Positions 21,387 through 33,582 of a stretch of DNA of 64,000 nt are shown here, one piece after another. The translations under genes and the position numbers were made by a program. The stretch is taken from assembly GCF_028640845.1 (NCBI RefSeq), contig NC_080546.1, positions 74,465,551 through 74,529,550 of the forward strand, in the 5' to 3' direction. The DNA is from Ahaetulla prasina. Its lineage: Eukaryota; Chordata; Lepidosauria; Squamata; Colubridae. The notes beneath the pieces are model-generated. The model made no database searches, was not told the DNA's origin, and saw nothing but the letters and a program-made list of their open reading frames with translations. How positions within the stretch are numbered: position 1 is the stretch's first letter; each line of letters begins with the position of its first letter.

Positions 21387-21862
21387 TATTATTATTGTTG
21401 TTGTTGTTGTTGTTGTTGTCTCTTTTATTCATTAAACATGAAACTCAAGTCAACTGAACATTTAAAAATGTATCACATATATAATTGACTGGTGCTAATT
21501 GTTGATACAGATTGCTACCAGCTTCCTAGGTATCAACCAAGTACTTTCTTAAGATGTACAAAGTTCTTGTTTTGCACTTTTGTCCCAGTCACTTTACAGT
21601 TGCACGCCCTGATTCCCTAGCAATAGCAACTGAGTCCTGTAGCCCATTTTTCAGCAGATGTCCAGGAGCCATAGCATCTGGCATGGTCCTTGTTGACCCA
21701 GGCAATGACCTATCTGGTATGGAATTTTATTGATTTTTTCTCATCATTGGTGATGGTAGATGCCTGGGTTGGTTCATGGTGGCTAAGCCATTACTAATCC
21801 GAAGACAGGCATTCCCATAACCATAGGGACCACACCTGTTAGCCGCCCAGACCCAGCCACCA
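21387..21862 (-). mobile_element. Composite non-autonomous element with an R4-type 3' tail
   Basis: In minus-strand sense the last 150 bp (from TGTACATCTTAAGAAAGTAC to the (CAA)n end) match the R4 copy at 20096-20230. The upstream 300 bp, beginning near CATGGTGGCTGGGTCTGGGC, do not match the R4 coding sequence and carry no long ORF. Either it is a non-autonomous parasite of R4 or a different R4 subfamily. The (TTG)n run at 21388-21420 is its 3' tail. Confidence 0.5.
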
Positions 21863-21958
21863 TGTTGTTGTTGTTGTTGTTGTTATTGTTATTCTCTTTT
21901 ATTCATTAAACATGAAACTCAGTCAACTGAACATTCAAAAGGATTTCTGCGCATGCTC

Positions 21959-21969
21959 CAAGATGGCGG
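21959..21969 (+). promoter_or_regulatory. YY1-like motif at the L2 5' end
   Basis: CAAGATGGCGG lies about 20 bp inside the element. The same core occurs at the start of mammalian L1 5' UTRs, where YY1 directs the transcription start. Position and match are visible; function is inferred. Confidence 0.45.
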
Positions 21970-23320
21970 TAGGGTGAGTGAGTAGTAGAAATGGACGATC
22001 TTTTCCTAGCCGGCCCCCGCACTGGGAGAGAGCTAATTTTGCCTATCCGGTCCCCGTCCCAGCCACAAGAACTTCTCGCTGGCCTGATGGAGGTGAGGCC
22101 GGCTTTAAACGAGGCCTGGGAAGAGCGGCAGCCCCCATTTTGAGCTCGGCGTGGGGGTGGCGGCGGTGGCAGCAGCGGCAGCGGCGCTTCAGCAGTGGTG
22201 GTGCTTCAGCAGCGCAGCGGCAGCGGCAGCGGCAGCGGCGGCAGCGGCAGGGGCCTTCTCCTGGCCAGGCCAGGCCTGGCCAGTCCAGTCCGAGGGGGAG
22301 CTGTTGGGATCTCTCCGGCTTTCGCCGTAGCGGGCAGAACATCTCCCAGCCTTGAGGAGAGAGGCTGGCTCAATAGGAGGCTCAGGCCGAGCGGAGGTCT
22401 TGATTCGGGCCTAGCGTGTGATGGCAGCGGCGGCGGTGTGCCGTTGGTGGTGGAGGCAGTGATGACGCCTCATTGCAAGATCCAGTGGACCCCAGTGGGC
22501 CCCTGAGAGCCCACGGACCATCTGGCCAGTGCGGAAGAGCGATGAGTGAGGCTGGTGGTTGGATTGAGGCTTGGGCGAACATGTGGCCCGTGGCTATGGC
22601 GGCGGCGATGGCAACTCCGGTGGCGGCAGTTTGGCAGAGGCGGTGGGGGTTGGCGGTGACATCCTGATGTCATGGAACCCTCCAGTGAACCCCGAGGGAG
22701 TCGAGGCCGTGACCTCCATCTCTGGCAGCGGGGGCTGCCCTTTTTTGGGGTCATTGAAGGCTGGGGAGGCCGGACTGGCGATGTCCACCGAAGTGGCGGC
22801 CATTCTAGGTCACTCTTCCATCTTTAGAACTATGTACCTTTGTACCTAACTATGGTAGCCCCCGGCGGAAGATATCACCATTTGGACTGGCTGGGATTGG
22901 ACCTTCCGTTACTTCTAAGACACTATGTACCTACCTGCACAACTCTTGGGTCTGCGAGATGCCCCCCTCTCGCAGATGTGGCCCTCCACTCTATCGAGGG
23001 CCTACCTTGATGACGGATTTTGGAATCCCGAGAGGTGCCATGCAGCAAAAAGGAACCTTGGGAGCTTTTTAATTAAGTATTTTAAAGGGTTTTTAAGGGG
23101 AGGGAAGGTTAGGATGGGTCGGGGGGGAAGACCCATTTGGGAGGGGGTCAGACCTTGCTAGAGCTCGCAACATAAAGGTAGGTCCGGGGGCTGCATTGGG
23201 GGAGGAGGCTAGTGCCCGAGGCCAGGGGGGCTATTCGGTTTATGGGAGGGGCAGATATGGTGGAAGTGGGGGTCCATATCAGGTTCGGGGAGTGCGCTCT
23301 CGCTGTTTGCAAGCGATTGC

Positions 23321-26146
23321 TTGCTCCAGCCCCTCAGTCTTTTCCCGTTCCCCGAGTGGCTGGAATCCTCAGAGCTTGACCTTCGGCTGATGTTGTGCAA
23401 TGCCAGGTCTGTGATGAATAAAGCCCCCCTCATTTTAGACCTGATACAAGAGGGGGGTGCGGACCTGATGGGCATTACGGAGACCTGGCTGGGCACGGAA
23501 GGGGGGGGGTTCCCCTTGTTGAAATGTGCCCACCAGGTTTCTGAGCATTTCATCAGCCGAGGGCTCAAGGTAGGGGTGGGGGGGGTAGCGGTTATTATCA
23601 ACGAGAGTTTGGAGCTGAGGGAGGTCACTGTCCTGCAAATAGCCGGATGTGAGTCTCTCTTTGTGGTGTGGGGCCAGGGGTTGCAGGTGGGCTTGCTGAT
23701 CATGTACCTGGCTCCCTGCCACGTGATGGCAGCCCTGCCCGAGCTGCTAGATGTGATAGCCGAGTTGGCAGTTGATACCCCCAGACTTATGGTCATGGGG
23801 GATTTCAACCTGCTGTCAGTAGGCGAAGCATCGTCGACAGCTCGGGAGTTCATGGCCTCCATGACAGCCTTGGACCTGACCCAGTTAGTGAATGGTCCTA
23901 CTCACACTGGGGGACACACGCTGGACTTGATTATTGTCTCGGGACAGTGGCTGAATGATCTAGAATTGGGGGATTTAGTTATCGCACCCCTGACATGGTC
24001 GGATCATTCGCTCCTCCGCCTGGACTTTCGAACTGCAAACCCTCACTGCAGGGAGCCGGAGCCGGTCCGGTGGTTCCGTCCCAGGCGCCTGATGGACCCG
24101 GAGAGGTTCCTGATGGAGCTTGGGCCGATTCCTGAGGATTTATCCCATGGCTCAACCAAAGAACTGGTCGCTGCCTGGAAAAGGGCAGTGGCGGGGGCTT
24201 TGGACCGCGTTGTGCCATTGCAGCCTCTGACCCGGCGCTGTTCTTGACCAGCTCCTTGGTTTTCTGAGGAGCTGAGAGAGATGAAGCACCGGAAAAGATG
24301 CCTTGAGAGCGATTGGAGGGCCAGCCATTCCGAATCTGACCGAACACTAGTACGGTCACATATCTAGACCTATCTAGTGGCGATAGGGGCGGCAAAGCGG
24401 GAATACTTTTCCACCCTTATCGCATTGGCAGATAACCACCCAGCTGCCTTGTTTAGGGTGACCCGCTCCCTTCTTTTGCAGGGAGCTCGGGAGGACCCCT
24501 TGCAAGGACGAGCTGAAAAGTTTGGATTGTATCTGCACGATAAAATTGCTCAGATCTGGGACGGGCTGGACGCTGATTGGGTAGATTCAGGTGGGACGAC
24601 GGAGGCAGTTCTTGAGAATATTACTTGGGGGGAGTTCGATTCTGTGACTCCCGAGGACATGGACAGGATACTGGGGAGGCTGAATGGGACCACATGTTTA
24701 CTGGACCCGTGTCCCTCCTGGCTGGTACTGGCCACGCAGGAGGTTACACGAGGCTGGCTCCTGGGAATTATTAGTGCTTCTTTGGTGGAGGGTGTCTTCC
24801 CATCCGCCCTGAAAGAGGCACTTCCCTGGACCCAGCAATATTAGCTAACTATCATCCTGTCTCCAACCTTCGTTTTGTTGCGAAGGTTGTTGAGAGTGTG
24901 GTAGCATGTCAGCTTCCCCAGTACCTGGAGGAAACTGTCTATCTAGACCCATGCCAGTCTGGTTTCCAGCCTGGGTACAGCACGGAGATGGCTTTGGTCG
25001 TGTTGGTTGATGATCTCTGGAGGGCGCAGAACAGGGGTTGCTCCTCTGTCCTGGTCCTATTAGATCTGTCAGCGGCTTTCGATACCATCGACCATGGTAT
25101 CTTGCTGCAGCGGTTGGGGGGTTTGGGAGTGGGGGGCACCGTTTTTCGGTGGTTCTCCTCCTACCTCTCTGGCCGCTCGCAGACAGTGTTGGCAGGAGGG
25201 CAGAGGTCGGCCACTAGTCACCTCATTTGTGGGGTGCCACAGGGGTCGGTCCTCTCGCCTCTCCTGTTCAACATCTATATGAAGCCGCTGGGGGAGATCA
25301 TCCGTGGTTTTGGGGTGAGTTGTCAACTGTACGCTGATGACACTCAGCTGTACATTTCGTTGGAACCACTCCAACGAAGCCATTGATGTGATGTCCCGGT
25401 GCCTTGAGGCCGTTCGGGTCTGGATGGGGACGAACAGGCTTCGGCTCAACCCATCCAAAATGGAGTGGCTGTGGATACCAGTGTCCTGGCACAGTCAGCT
25501 AGCTCCATCGCTGACTGTGGGGGGTGAGTCATTGGCCCCCAGGGAGTTGGTTCGCAACTTAGGCGTCCTCCTGGATGTACGGCTGTCTTTAGAAGACCAT
25601 TTGACAGCCGTCGCCAGGGGAGCTTTTTATCAGGTGCGCCTGATTCGCCAGTTGCGTCCCTTCCTGGACCAGGACTCTTTATCCCGCTTGGATTACTGCA
25701 ATGCTCTCTACATGGGGCTCCCATTGAAGAGCACCAGGAGGCTCCAACTGGTACAGAATGCGGCTGAGTGGGGGATAGAGGGAGCATCTCGTAGCTCCCA
25801 TATAACACCTCTCCTGCGCAGGTGGTTGCCGATGGTCTTTCGGGTGCAATTCAAGGTGCTGGTCATCACCTTTAAAGCGCTCCATGGCTTCGGACCGGGA
25901 TACTTACGGGACCGCCTACTGCCACCAATAGCCTCCCATCGACCTGTGCGCTCTCACAGGGAGGGCCTCCTTAGGGTGCCGTCAGCCAAACAATGTCAGC
26001 TGGCAGCTCCCAGGGGAAGAGTATTCTCTGTGGGGGCACCTGCCCTGTGGAATGAACTACCTGTGGGGCTACGCGTACTCCCCGATCTCCGGACCTTTAA
26101 GCGCGAGCTCAAGACTTTTCTCTTTCATCGAGCAGGGCTGGCCTAA
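23321..26146 (+). pseudogene. L2 ORF2: APE endonuclease and reverse transcriptase, broken
   Basis: The endonuclease lies in the frame at 23321-24247: [33 protein letters not shown] and [12 protein letters not shown] supply the expected Asn, Glu, Asp/Asn and Ser-Asp-His active-site words. An in-frame TGA at 24245 and another stop before 24377 interrupt the linker. The RT follows in another frame at 24898-25386: LDLSAAFDTIDHGIL (first catalytic Asp), GVPQGSVLSPLLFNIY and CQLYADDTQLY (YADD at 25329-25340). A frameshift near 25370 leads to the C-terminal domain at 25337-26146 with LDYCNALYMGLP, HITPLLRRW, FKALHGFGPGYL and ALWNELPVGLR. The order EN-RT-C-domain and length are normal for L2. Function is lost through frameshifts and stops. 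Confidence 0.92.
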
Positions 26147-26450
26147 TGGCAATTTTAATGGGGCTTTAATCGGGGTTGTTTTTTTATAATTTTATCCTAT
26201 TATTTTAAATTTTCGGCCAATGGAATTAGATTTTTAAAGATATGGTATTTTAACTTTTGTGTATTTGTTTTATTCTGGCTGTAAACCGCCCTGAGTCTTT
26301 GGAGAAGGGCGGTATATAAATATGAATAATAAATAAATAAATAAATAAATAATAAAAATCACAAATAACATTGATCGGTGCTAATGGTTGATACAGGTTG
26401 CTGCCAGCATCCTAGGTATCAACCAAGTATCAAGGGACTGTTGATTTTAC

Positions 26451-27577
26451 CATTTATTGTTTACTATTTTTATTTATTTATTTATTACACGTCTATGTTG
26501 CCTAAATTGCCAAGGTGATTCTAGCCACTTGCAGTCATTCAATGAATATATGCAAAAGATATTAAGATAATAAATAAAGATTATAATTTTTTCTTCACCT
26601 AAGTGGTTTGAACTAGTAGTGTTTAAGACAAAGCATTAGCTCTGTCTGGCATGGACCGCTTAATCACTAGCATCAGTAGATTGCTTTGTAAGCTGCCAAC
26701 TTTTTTCTTTCAAAGTTTTTGAGTGTTTGTTCAGCAACAGCAAGCTAAGCAGAAAACTGGTGTAGTTTTTTCCAATCATGGAGATGCAAGGGCAAGCTAT
26801 ATCTTTTAATCTCAGGCTGACACAAAGAAATAAATATTATAGCGGTGCTTCCAAAAGAAAGAAAGAAAGAAAGGAATCAGAGTTCTACTGAAAGAAGATA
26901 GCTGCCATTTATCCTTCTACCTTAGCAGAAAGTTTTGATATAATTGTGAAAGATATTACACACAATTGTTTCAATACATACCCATGTATACAAATTTACA
27001 GAAGCTCTGTCAGCAGCGTATTCAAGGATTTGCAATAGAGATTTTCAAATGCATGAGATAACAAGCCTGGCTCTTAGATCCCAAAGCTTTGCCACATGGC
27101 AGTCTAAGCTGTTTATTTATTTATTATTTTGATTTATATAGCTGCCCATCACTAATATTTGGCAAGTTGATTTCATGTGGAACATCAAATCCTACCAGAT
27201 TAATCTTACTTCCTTTGTCTCATTGTGAAACTTCCTTGGTAGATTGTGAAAATGCTGAATATGTAATAATATCTGTTGATTTCAGCAAAGTTTTTCACAT
27301 TATATTCTAATTAACAGTCTTGTTAAGTGCATGGATGGCATGGCAAGTATCAAATGGAGTAACTTAGTTCATTCCTGGCCAGAAACTCTTGAATGCTTTT
27401 CTTTAGTATTTGGTGAGCTGAGCAGAGGAATGTTTATTAAAATTTTCATAAAACATGCAGCAAGGTCTAACACCAAATCCTTGGAAGTCAGTAGTAAAAT
27501 TAAAACTGATCTTTATGATAATGATATTGAGGGACTGGAAGAGTACTAGAAATCAAAGACAAGATAACTCCTTCTTG
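26451..27577. other. Mostly unrecognised, possible decayed CR1-like piece
   Basis: A frame at 27089-27310 ends VIISVDFSKVFHIIF, which resembles the CR1/RTE first RT Asp motif (VYLDFSKAFDTV). The surroundings do not extend the match. (TTTA)n runs are at 26478 and 27113, and an AAAG run at 26855. Confidence 0.35.
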
Positions 27578-28064
27578 CTTAAAAGTCTATGCTGACCAAT
27601 TGGCCCTCATCTTCACCCATATCTTCAATAAATCACTAGAGATAGACTTCCTGGTTGGCTCCGTTGGCAATGGAGGTGATCTTTTTGGTCACCAACCTCT
27701 GGATCATGTTGGACTGCTAAGACAGTGACAATCAGCTGTCCAGCGGTTCGGAAATCCCCCTCTTCGGGAGAAGAAGCGGAGGTGAGCAAAAGAAGCAGAG
27801 GTAGAGCTTCCCTAGAGTTCCTGGAAGATACCAGGGGGCTCGAAGGGTTAAGCCCCCTCAGAACTTCAAAGTGCTCCAGATCTGAGGCTTTTCTTCCTGC
27901 TCCGGCAGACCTAATTGCCGCGACCAACTGCCGGGACCAATTTTAACTTAAAGAAGATAATACCGGACTGAACAGAAACAGGAGAGCTCTAATTATAAAA
28001 GCAAGTAATCAATCAATTCCCTGTAATTTTTTTTTTTTTTTAAGTTTTGGATTTGACTTCAAAG

Positions 28065-28078
28065 CGAAAATGGCGGTT
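28065..28078 (+). promoter_or_regulatory. ATGGCGG motif in the L1 5' UTR
   Basis: GCGAAAATGGCGGTTG contains the YY1 core ATGGCGG. Unlike in mammalian L1 it lies 420 bp downstream of the element's 5' end, so a promoter role is uncertain. Confidence 0.25.
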
Positions 28079-28301
28079 GTTCTTTAATGAGCTACGCAGT
28101 TGAAAACGAAAGTGTTACAATTCTCACTGTCTGCTGTTTCTCACTGTCTGCTGCTGTCTGCTGTTTACTGCTGAAGGCCAGCTGGAAATTTTTTTAAAAC
28201 ATTGTAATGAGAAGGGAGAAGAGATACTGAGACTGATTTTTTAAAAAAAAAAGACTTAAAAGGTTTATACGTAACATTAAGTTAAAGAGAAATTTTAAGA
28301 G

Positions 28302-29487
28302 ATGGCAGCAAAACAATTAAAGTCAACTGTTACAAAAACCCCAGGAACATTAACACTGGGAGTCTCTCCAGTACATACAGCAGATACAAAATCACTAAAT
28401 TTGGAAACACTTCAGGATAATCTGAAAGAATTTATGAAAGAATCTCTTAACGATGCTATGAATTGGCAAACTTCCCAGATAGAAGATAAGTTTAAATTAA
28501 TTACAGAAGAAATGTCAGAGATGAAAAAACAGATGTTAGAAATTCAAACTGGAAATAAAGAAGTTAAAGAAGGTTTGGTGTCAGCAGTACAGGGTCTGGC
28601 ATCAAATGTGATTTTACTGGAGCAGGAAGTAGAAGAAATAAAGAAAGTTAATTTAAAATTGGAAAATAAGATTGAGGCAGTTCAAAGTAAAATGGATAAA
28701 GTTGATGATGAAATTGTTTTGGTACAATATAGAGCTATGGAACTTGCTTTACGAATCCGTGGACTGAAAGAATGTAAACATGAGAATTTGAAGCAAATTT
28801 TTTTCTGAGGCCTTTGCAGAGATTTTGGCAGTTCGCCAGTAGATGTGGCTTTTCATATTGATAAAATTTATCGTGTGAATTCCTGGATAGCAAGACAAAG
28901 AAATCTTCCAGAGACATTGTTATTTATTTTACTACTAGAACAGTGAGAAATGAGATTTTACAAGCTTTTTTAAAGGAGACAAGATTCAAGCTGGCCAAGA
29001 TATTTTAATACTAAAGGAAATTCCCCAAAATGTTGAGAGGTAGGAAGAAGTTTGCTTTTGGTGAACGAACTTAAAAACGTCAGATTGAGTATAGATGGGA
29101 CATCCCAACTGGTATAATAGTTTACTATGAAGGAAAGCACATCGTCTTAATACAGTCAGTAAAGCACAAGAGTTTTATGCTTATGTGCTTAAAGCTGAAG
29201 TCCACCATCTCCGGATGGTAGGAGAAAGGAAGGCGAAATTAAAGAAAAGAAGTGATAGTAATGGAAGAAGACCTTTACAAGCGTTGGATGTGTCTAAGAT
29301 GGGATCAGAGATTCCAAAAGAGCCAAGGATGACAAGAGCAGCTGTCAAACACAAGGAACAAGAAGAAAAGGCTCAACAGGCTCAATCTGCTATTACCAAG
29401 ATGGAAACAGTGGGAGGAGCAAGGCCCAAAGAAAGATATGATTTGGCTGGTGCTTCAAAAGTTTCGATTGCTGATAATGGCAATTAG
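28302..29487 (+). pseudogene. L1 ORF1 (coiled-coil RNA-binding protein), broken
   Basis: Starts at ATG 28302 (MAAKQLKSTV). Residues about 30-150 form a heptad-rich coiled coil (MKKQMLEIQTGNKEVKEG, LEQEVEEIKKVNLKLENK), then the start of the RRM (RAMELALRIRGLKE). A stop at 28806 follows KQIFF. Downstream frames carry the rest of the RRM and C-terminal domain with frameshifts: FHIDKIYRVN, then YRWDIPTGIIVYYEGKH and FYAYVLKAEVHHL, matching L1 ORF1 DLP/YRWxxP words. A basic tail follows at 29185-29487 (RKAKLKKRSDSNGRRP). In intact L1 this protein trimerises and coats L1 RNA. Confidence 0.85.
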
Positions 29488-31594
29488 ACTTTTATCTTGG
29501 AATGTTAATGGATTAAACTCACCACAAAAGAGAAGAAAGATATTTCATTATTTGAAGCAATTTAAAAATGACATTGTATGTTTACAAGAAACACATATTA
29601 GAACATTAGACCAGAAATATTTGATAAATTCAAAATTGGGAATACATTTTGTTGCATCTGCTACAGAAAAGAAGAATGGACTAGTTGTTTATATAAAGAG
29701 TAATTTATCTGCAACATTAATTGAGGCGGATAATCAAGGAAGATATATTGCTATTGAACTTTTATTGGAGGGGAGAAAAATACTTTTAATAGGAGTTTAT
29801 GCACCAAATCAACAACAAGAAAAATTTTATAAGTTTTTACATAAAAGAATAACATCTTGGGATTATAAAACTTATATATTAATGGGTGATTGGAATGGAG
29901 TGATGGATACCCAGAAAGATAAAAGAAGTCTTAGAAATATTTCCAATCGTGTAAAACTGCCAAAGGCATTCTTTGATTTGATGGAAGATTTAGAATTGAG
30001 AGATGTATGGCGAGAACGCAATGAAAAAGAGAGAGATTTTACATTTTTTTCTGACAGACATCAATCTTTTTCTAGGATCGATTTTATTTTAATTACTAAT
30101 GATTTGTTTTTTAGAGTGAAGAAGACAAAAATTTGTTCTAGAACTTTTTCTGATCATAGCCCGGTATGGATTGAGCTAGATCGGGAAAAAGAGGCCAGGA
30201 GGTCGTGGAGGATTAATGAGAACTTGTTTAAATATGAAAAAAATGTAAATGAATGTAAAACTCTAATGAAGGAATTTTTTTTCTTTGAATATGGATAAAA
30301 GGACACCTATAGAGATAGTTTGGGACACCAGTAAAGCTTATATGAGGGGAATTTTATTAGAGATGAATAATAAATATAGAAATAGACTGCACAAAAGGCG
30401 AAAAGAATTAGAAGAGGAAATTAAAAGAAAGGAGCAGTTATTGGTATGTAATCCAGGAGATAGTAAAATAAAAGAGTCAATAAATATATTAAGAGGTCAA
30501 TTTAATATGTTAATGGCAGATCAGGTGGCAACTAATTTACAATATGCAAAACATAATTTGTTTAATAATTCTAATAAACCTGGAAGGTGGTTAGCATATT
30601 TATTAAGAAAGAAACAGAAACGACGTATAATTGATAAAATAGAATATAGAGGTAAGGAAGTATATCAGCAAAATTTGATTAAAAAAGCTTTTTTAGAATA
30701 TTATACTAAGTTATATTCTAGAGATGTGATTAATGATAAAGATATAGATAGATATTTACAGGACCACGGTATCTTAGGAATTACAGTAGATCAAAGGAAA
30801 GAGTTGAATCAATTAATTTCTTCAGAGGAAATAGTGTTTGCAATTAAGCAGCTTAAAGCGAATAAAGCACCAGGTACAGATGGTTTGACAACTACTTATT
30901 ATAAAAATTTACAAAATGAGATGATTGTACCACTTAAGGAGTTATTTAACAGAATACAAAGGGGAGGAGAAGCTCCTCCTTCATGGAGGACAGCTTTTAT
31001 CTCATTAATACCTAAAGAAGATCGAGATGGTGTTAAACCAGAGAATTATAGGCCAATATCGCTTTTAAATACTGATTATAAGATATTTGCTAAGATATTA
31101 GCGAATAGATTGATGCCACTGATGAATCAATTAATTCATAATGATCAATCAGGATTTATTAAGGGGAGACAGATGAGATATAATATGAGACAAATTGTAA
31201 ATTTACTTGAATATTTGGAAAGAAACAGCCAGGTCTCAGCAGCATTCTTCTTTTTGGATGCAGAAAAAGCTTTTGATAGATTGGATTGGCAGTTTTGTTT
31301 AAAGTAATAGAAAAATGCAATTTGGGGATTATTTTATTCAAGCAATTAAGGCTATATATCAAAAGCAAACAGCTCAAATAATAGTAAATGGTGGATTAAC
31401 AGAATCTTTCAAGATTGAGAAAGGGACTAGACAAGGATGTCCCTTGTCACCATTATTATTCATTCTAACTTTGGAAATATTATTGAGTAAGATACGTGGT
31501 TTAGATCGAATAAAAGGAATTAGAATTAAAAATCAAGATTATAAATTAAGAGCGTTTGCAGATGATCTGGTTGTTTCTTTATCTCAACCAATAC

Positions 31595-32587
31595 ATTCAG
31601 CTGTATATTTGATGGAGACAATTGATCAGTATAGTAAGGTATCTGGGTTTAAAGTGAATCAACAGAAGACAATAATGATAATTAAAAATATGAATACACA
31701 TCAGAGGAAGAATTAGAAAGAATAACTGGATATGAAGTAGTTAAAAAGGTTAAATACTTAGGAGTATACATTACAGCATCGAATGTAAAATTATATAAAA
31801 ATAATTATGAGGTATTGTGGGGAAAAGTAATTAAAGAAATGGAGAAATGGAAGAAGTTACAATTATCATTGTTGGGAAGAGTGGCAGCTATAAAAACGAA
31901 TGTTTTGCCTAGATTTTTATTTTTGATTCAAATGATTCCAATATTGAAGAAAGATGCAAATTTACAAGAATGGCAAAAGGATTAATAATTTTGTATGGAA
32001 GGGTAAAAACCGAGGATAAAGTTAAAAATAATGCAAGATGTTAGGAAAGAGGGGTTTAAAATGCCTAACTTGAAATTGTACTATGATGCAGTTGTTTTAA
32101 CTTTAATTTCTGATTGGATTAATTTAACAGAGGAAAGGATTTTGAATATAGAAGGTTATGGTTTGTTATATGGATGGCATGCATATGTAATATATGACAA
32201 GAAAATTGATAAGACATTTAAGAATAATATGGTCAGAAGTGCTTTGTTGAGGATTTGGAAAAAATATCAATATAAGTTAGATGGAAAGATACCAATATGG
32301 ACCATCCCCAGACATATGATAGAGAATATAAATATATTACAAAAAATGGAAGTTATCACTTACAAAGAGCTTTTGACTATGGAAAAAGGGGAATTACAGT
32401 TAAAATCTAGGGAGAAATTGAGGATGAAGGAGAAATTATACATGGTTCCAGTATGGACAATTGCAATCTAGATGGAAAATAGATCAGAAAATTGGTATAA
32501 GGCAAAGTGATGATAATTTGGTAAAACAAATAAAAGATCAAGGTCAACAGCATATAAAGAGATTATATAATGTATTGGTTGAAATTG
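31595..32587. repeat. L1 ORF2 internal tandem duplication, unit 1 (993 bp)
   Basis: Begins ATTCAGCTGTATATTTGATG and runs to TTGGTTGAAATTG. The next unit starts at 32588 with the same words. The parental ends both carry ATTCAG (left CATTCAGCTG, right GATTCAGAAATGG), a 6-bp microhomology at the breakpoint. Confidence 0.97.
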
Positions 32588-33582
32588 ATTCAGCTGTATA
32601 TTTGATGGAGACAATTGATCAGTATAGTAAGGTATCTGGGTTTAAAGTGAATCAACAGAAGACAAAATGATAATTAAAAATATGAATACACATCAGAGGA
32701 AGAATTAGAAAGAATAACTGGATATGAAGTAGTTAAAAAGGTTAAATACTTAGGAGTATACATTACAGCATCGAATGTAAAATTATATAAAAATAATTAT
32801 GAGGTATTGTGGGGAAAAGTAATTAAAGAAATGGAGAAATGGAAGAAGTTACAATTATCATTGTTGGGAAGAGTGGCAGCTATAAAAATGAATGTTTTGC
32901 CTAGATTTTTATTTTTGTTTCAAATGATTCCAATATTGAAGAAAGATGCAAATTTACAAGAATGGCAAAAAGGGATTAATAATTTTGTATGGAAGGGTAA
33001 AAAACCGAGGATAAAGTTAAAAATAATGCAAGATGTTAGGAAAGAGGGGTTTAAAATGCCTAACTTGAATTTGTACTATGATGCAGTTGTTTTAACTTTA
33101 ATTTCTGATTGGATTAATTTAACAGAGGAAAGGATTTTGAATATAGAAGGTTATGGTTTGTTATATGGATGGCATGCATATGTAATATATGACAAGAAAA
33201 TTGATAAGACATTTAAGAATAATATGGTCAGAAGTGCTTTGTTGAGGATTTGGAAAAAATATCAATATAAGTTAAATGGAAAGATACCAATATGGACCAT
33301 CCCCAGACATATGATAGAGAATATAAATATATTACAAAAAATGGAAGTTATCACTTACAAAGAGTTTTTGACTATGGAAAAAGGAGAATTACAGTTAAAA
33401 TCTAGGGAGAAATTGAGGATGAAGGAGAAATTATACATGGTTCCAGTATGGACAATTGCAATCTAGATGGAAAATAGATCAGAAAATTGGTATAAGGCAA
33501 AGTGATGATAATTTGGTAAAACAAATAAAAGATCAAGGCCAACAGCATATAAAGAGATTATATAATGTATTGGTTGAAATTG
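32588..33582. repeat. L1 ORF2 internal tandem duplication, unit 2 (995 bp)
   Basis: Nearly identical to unit 1 with about 1% substitutions and small indels (GGCAAAAAGGGATT here versus GGCAAAAGGATT in unit 1). Unit 2 keeps a longer open frame (32807-33466) than unit 1. Confidence 0.97.

Larger units (their letters stand above)
21941..26352 (+). mobile_element. Near full-length L2-clade LINE (4.4 kb)
   Basis: The 5' boundary is set by interruption of the R4 tail at CATTCAAAA/GGATTTCTGCGC and the 3' boundary by (AAAT)n before the R4 tail resumes. It has a GC-rich leader of about 1.4 kb with a GCAGCG repeat (22206-22250), one large ORF for APE endonuclease plus reverse transcriptase (about 23321-26146, broken), and a short 3' UTR ending AAACCGCCCTGAGTC, TTTGGAGAAGGGCGGTATA, (AATA)n. 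No clear target duplication is visible, as usual in the CR1/L2 group. The ORF has at least two in-frame stops and two frameshifts. Confidence 0.92.
21863..26450 (-). mobile_element. Third R4-tailed unit, split by the L2 element
   Basis: Left part 21863-21940 is (TTG)n then TTTTATTCATTAAACATGAAAC to CATTCAAAA. Right part 26353-26450 resumes with ATCACAAATAACATTG and TGCTAATGGTTGATACAGG and stops near AACCAAGTATC. Together they equal the R4 3' terminal 160 bp, so the L2 inserted into this unit. Confidence 0.75.

Noticed and set aside
22043..22849. Several overlapping GC-rich frames with Arg/Pro/Gly runs, considered as an L2 ORF1
   Set aside because: Open on both strands because of GC composition, with no esterase, PHD or RNA-binding signature. 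Treated as 5' leader.
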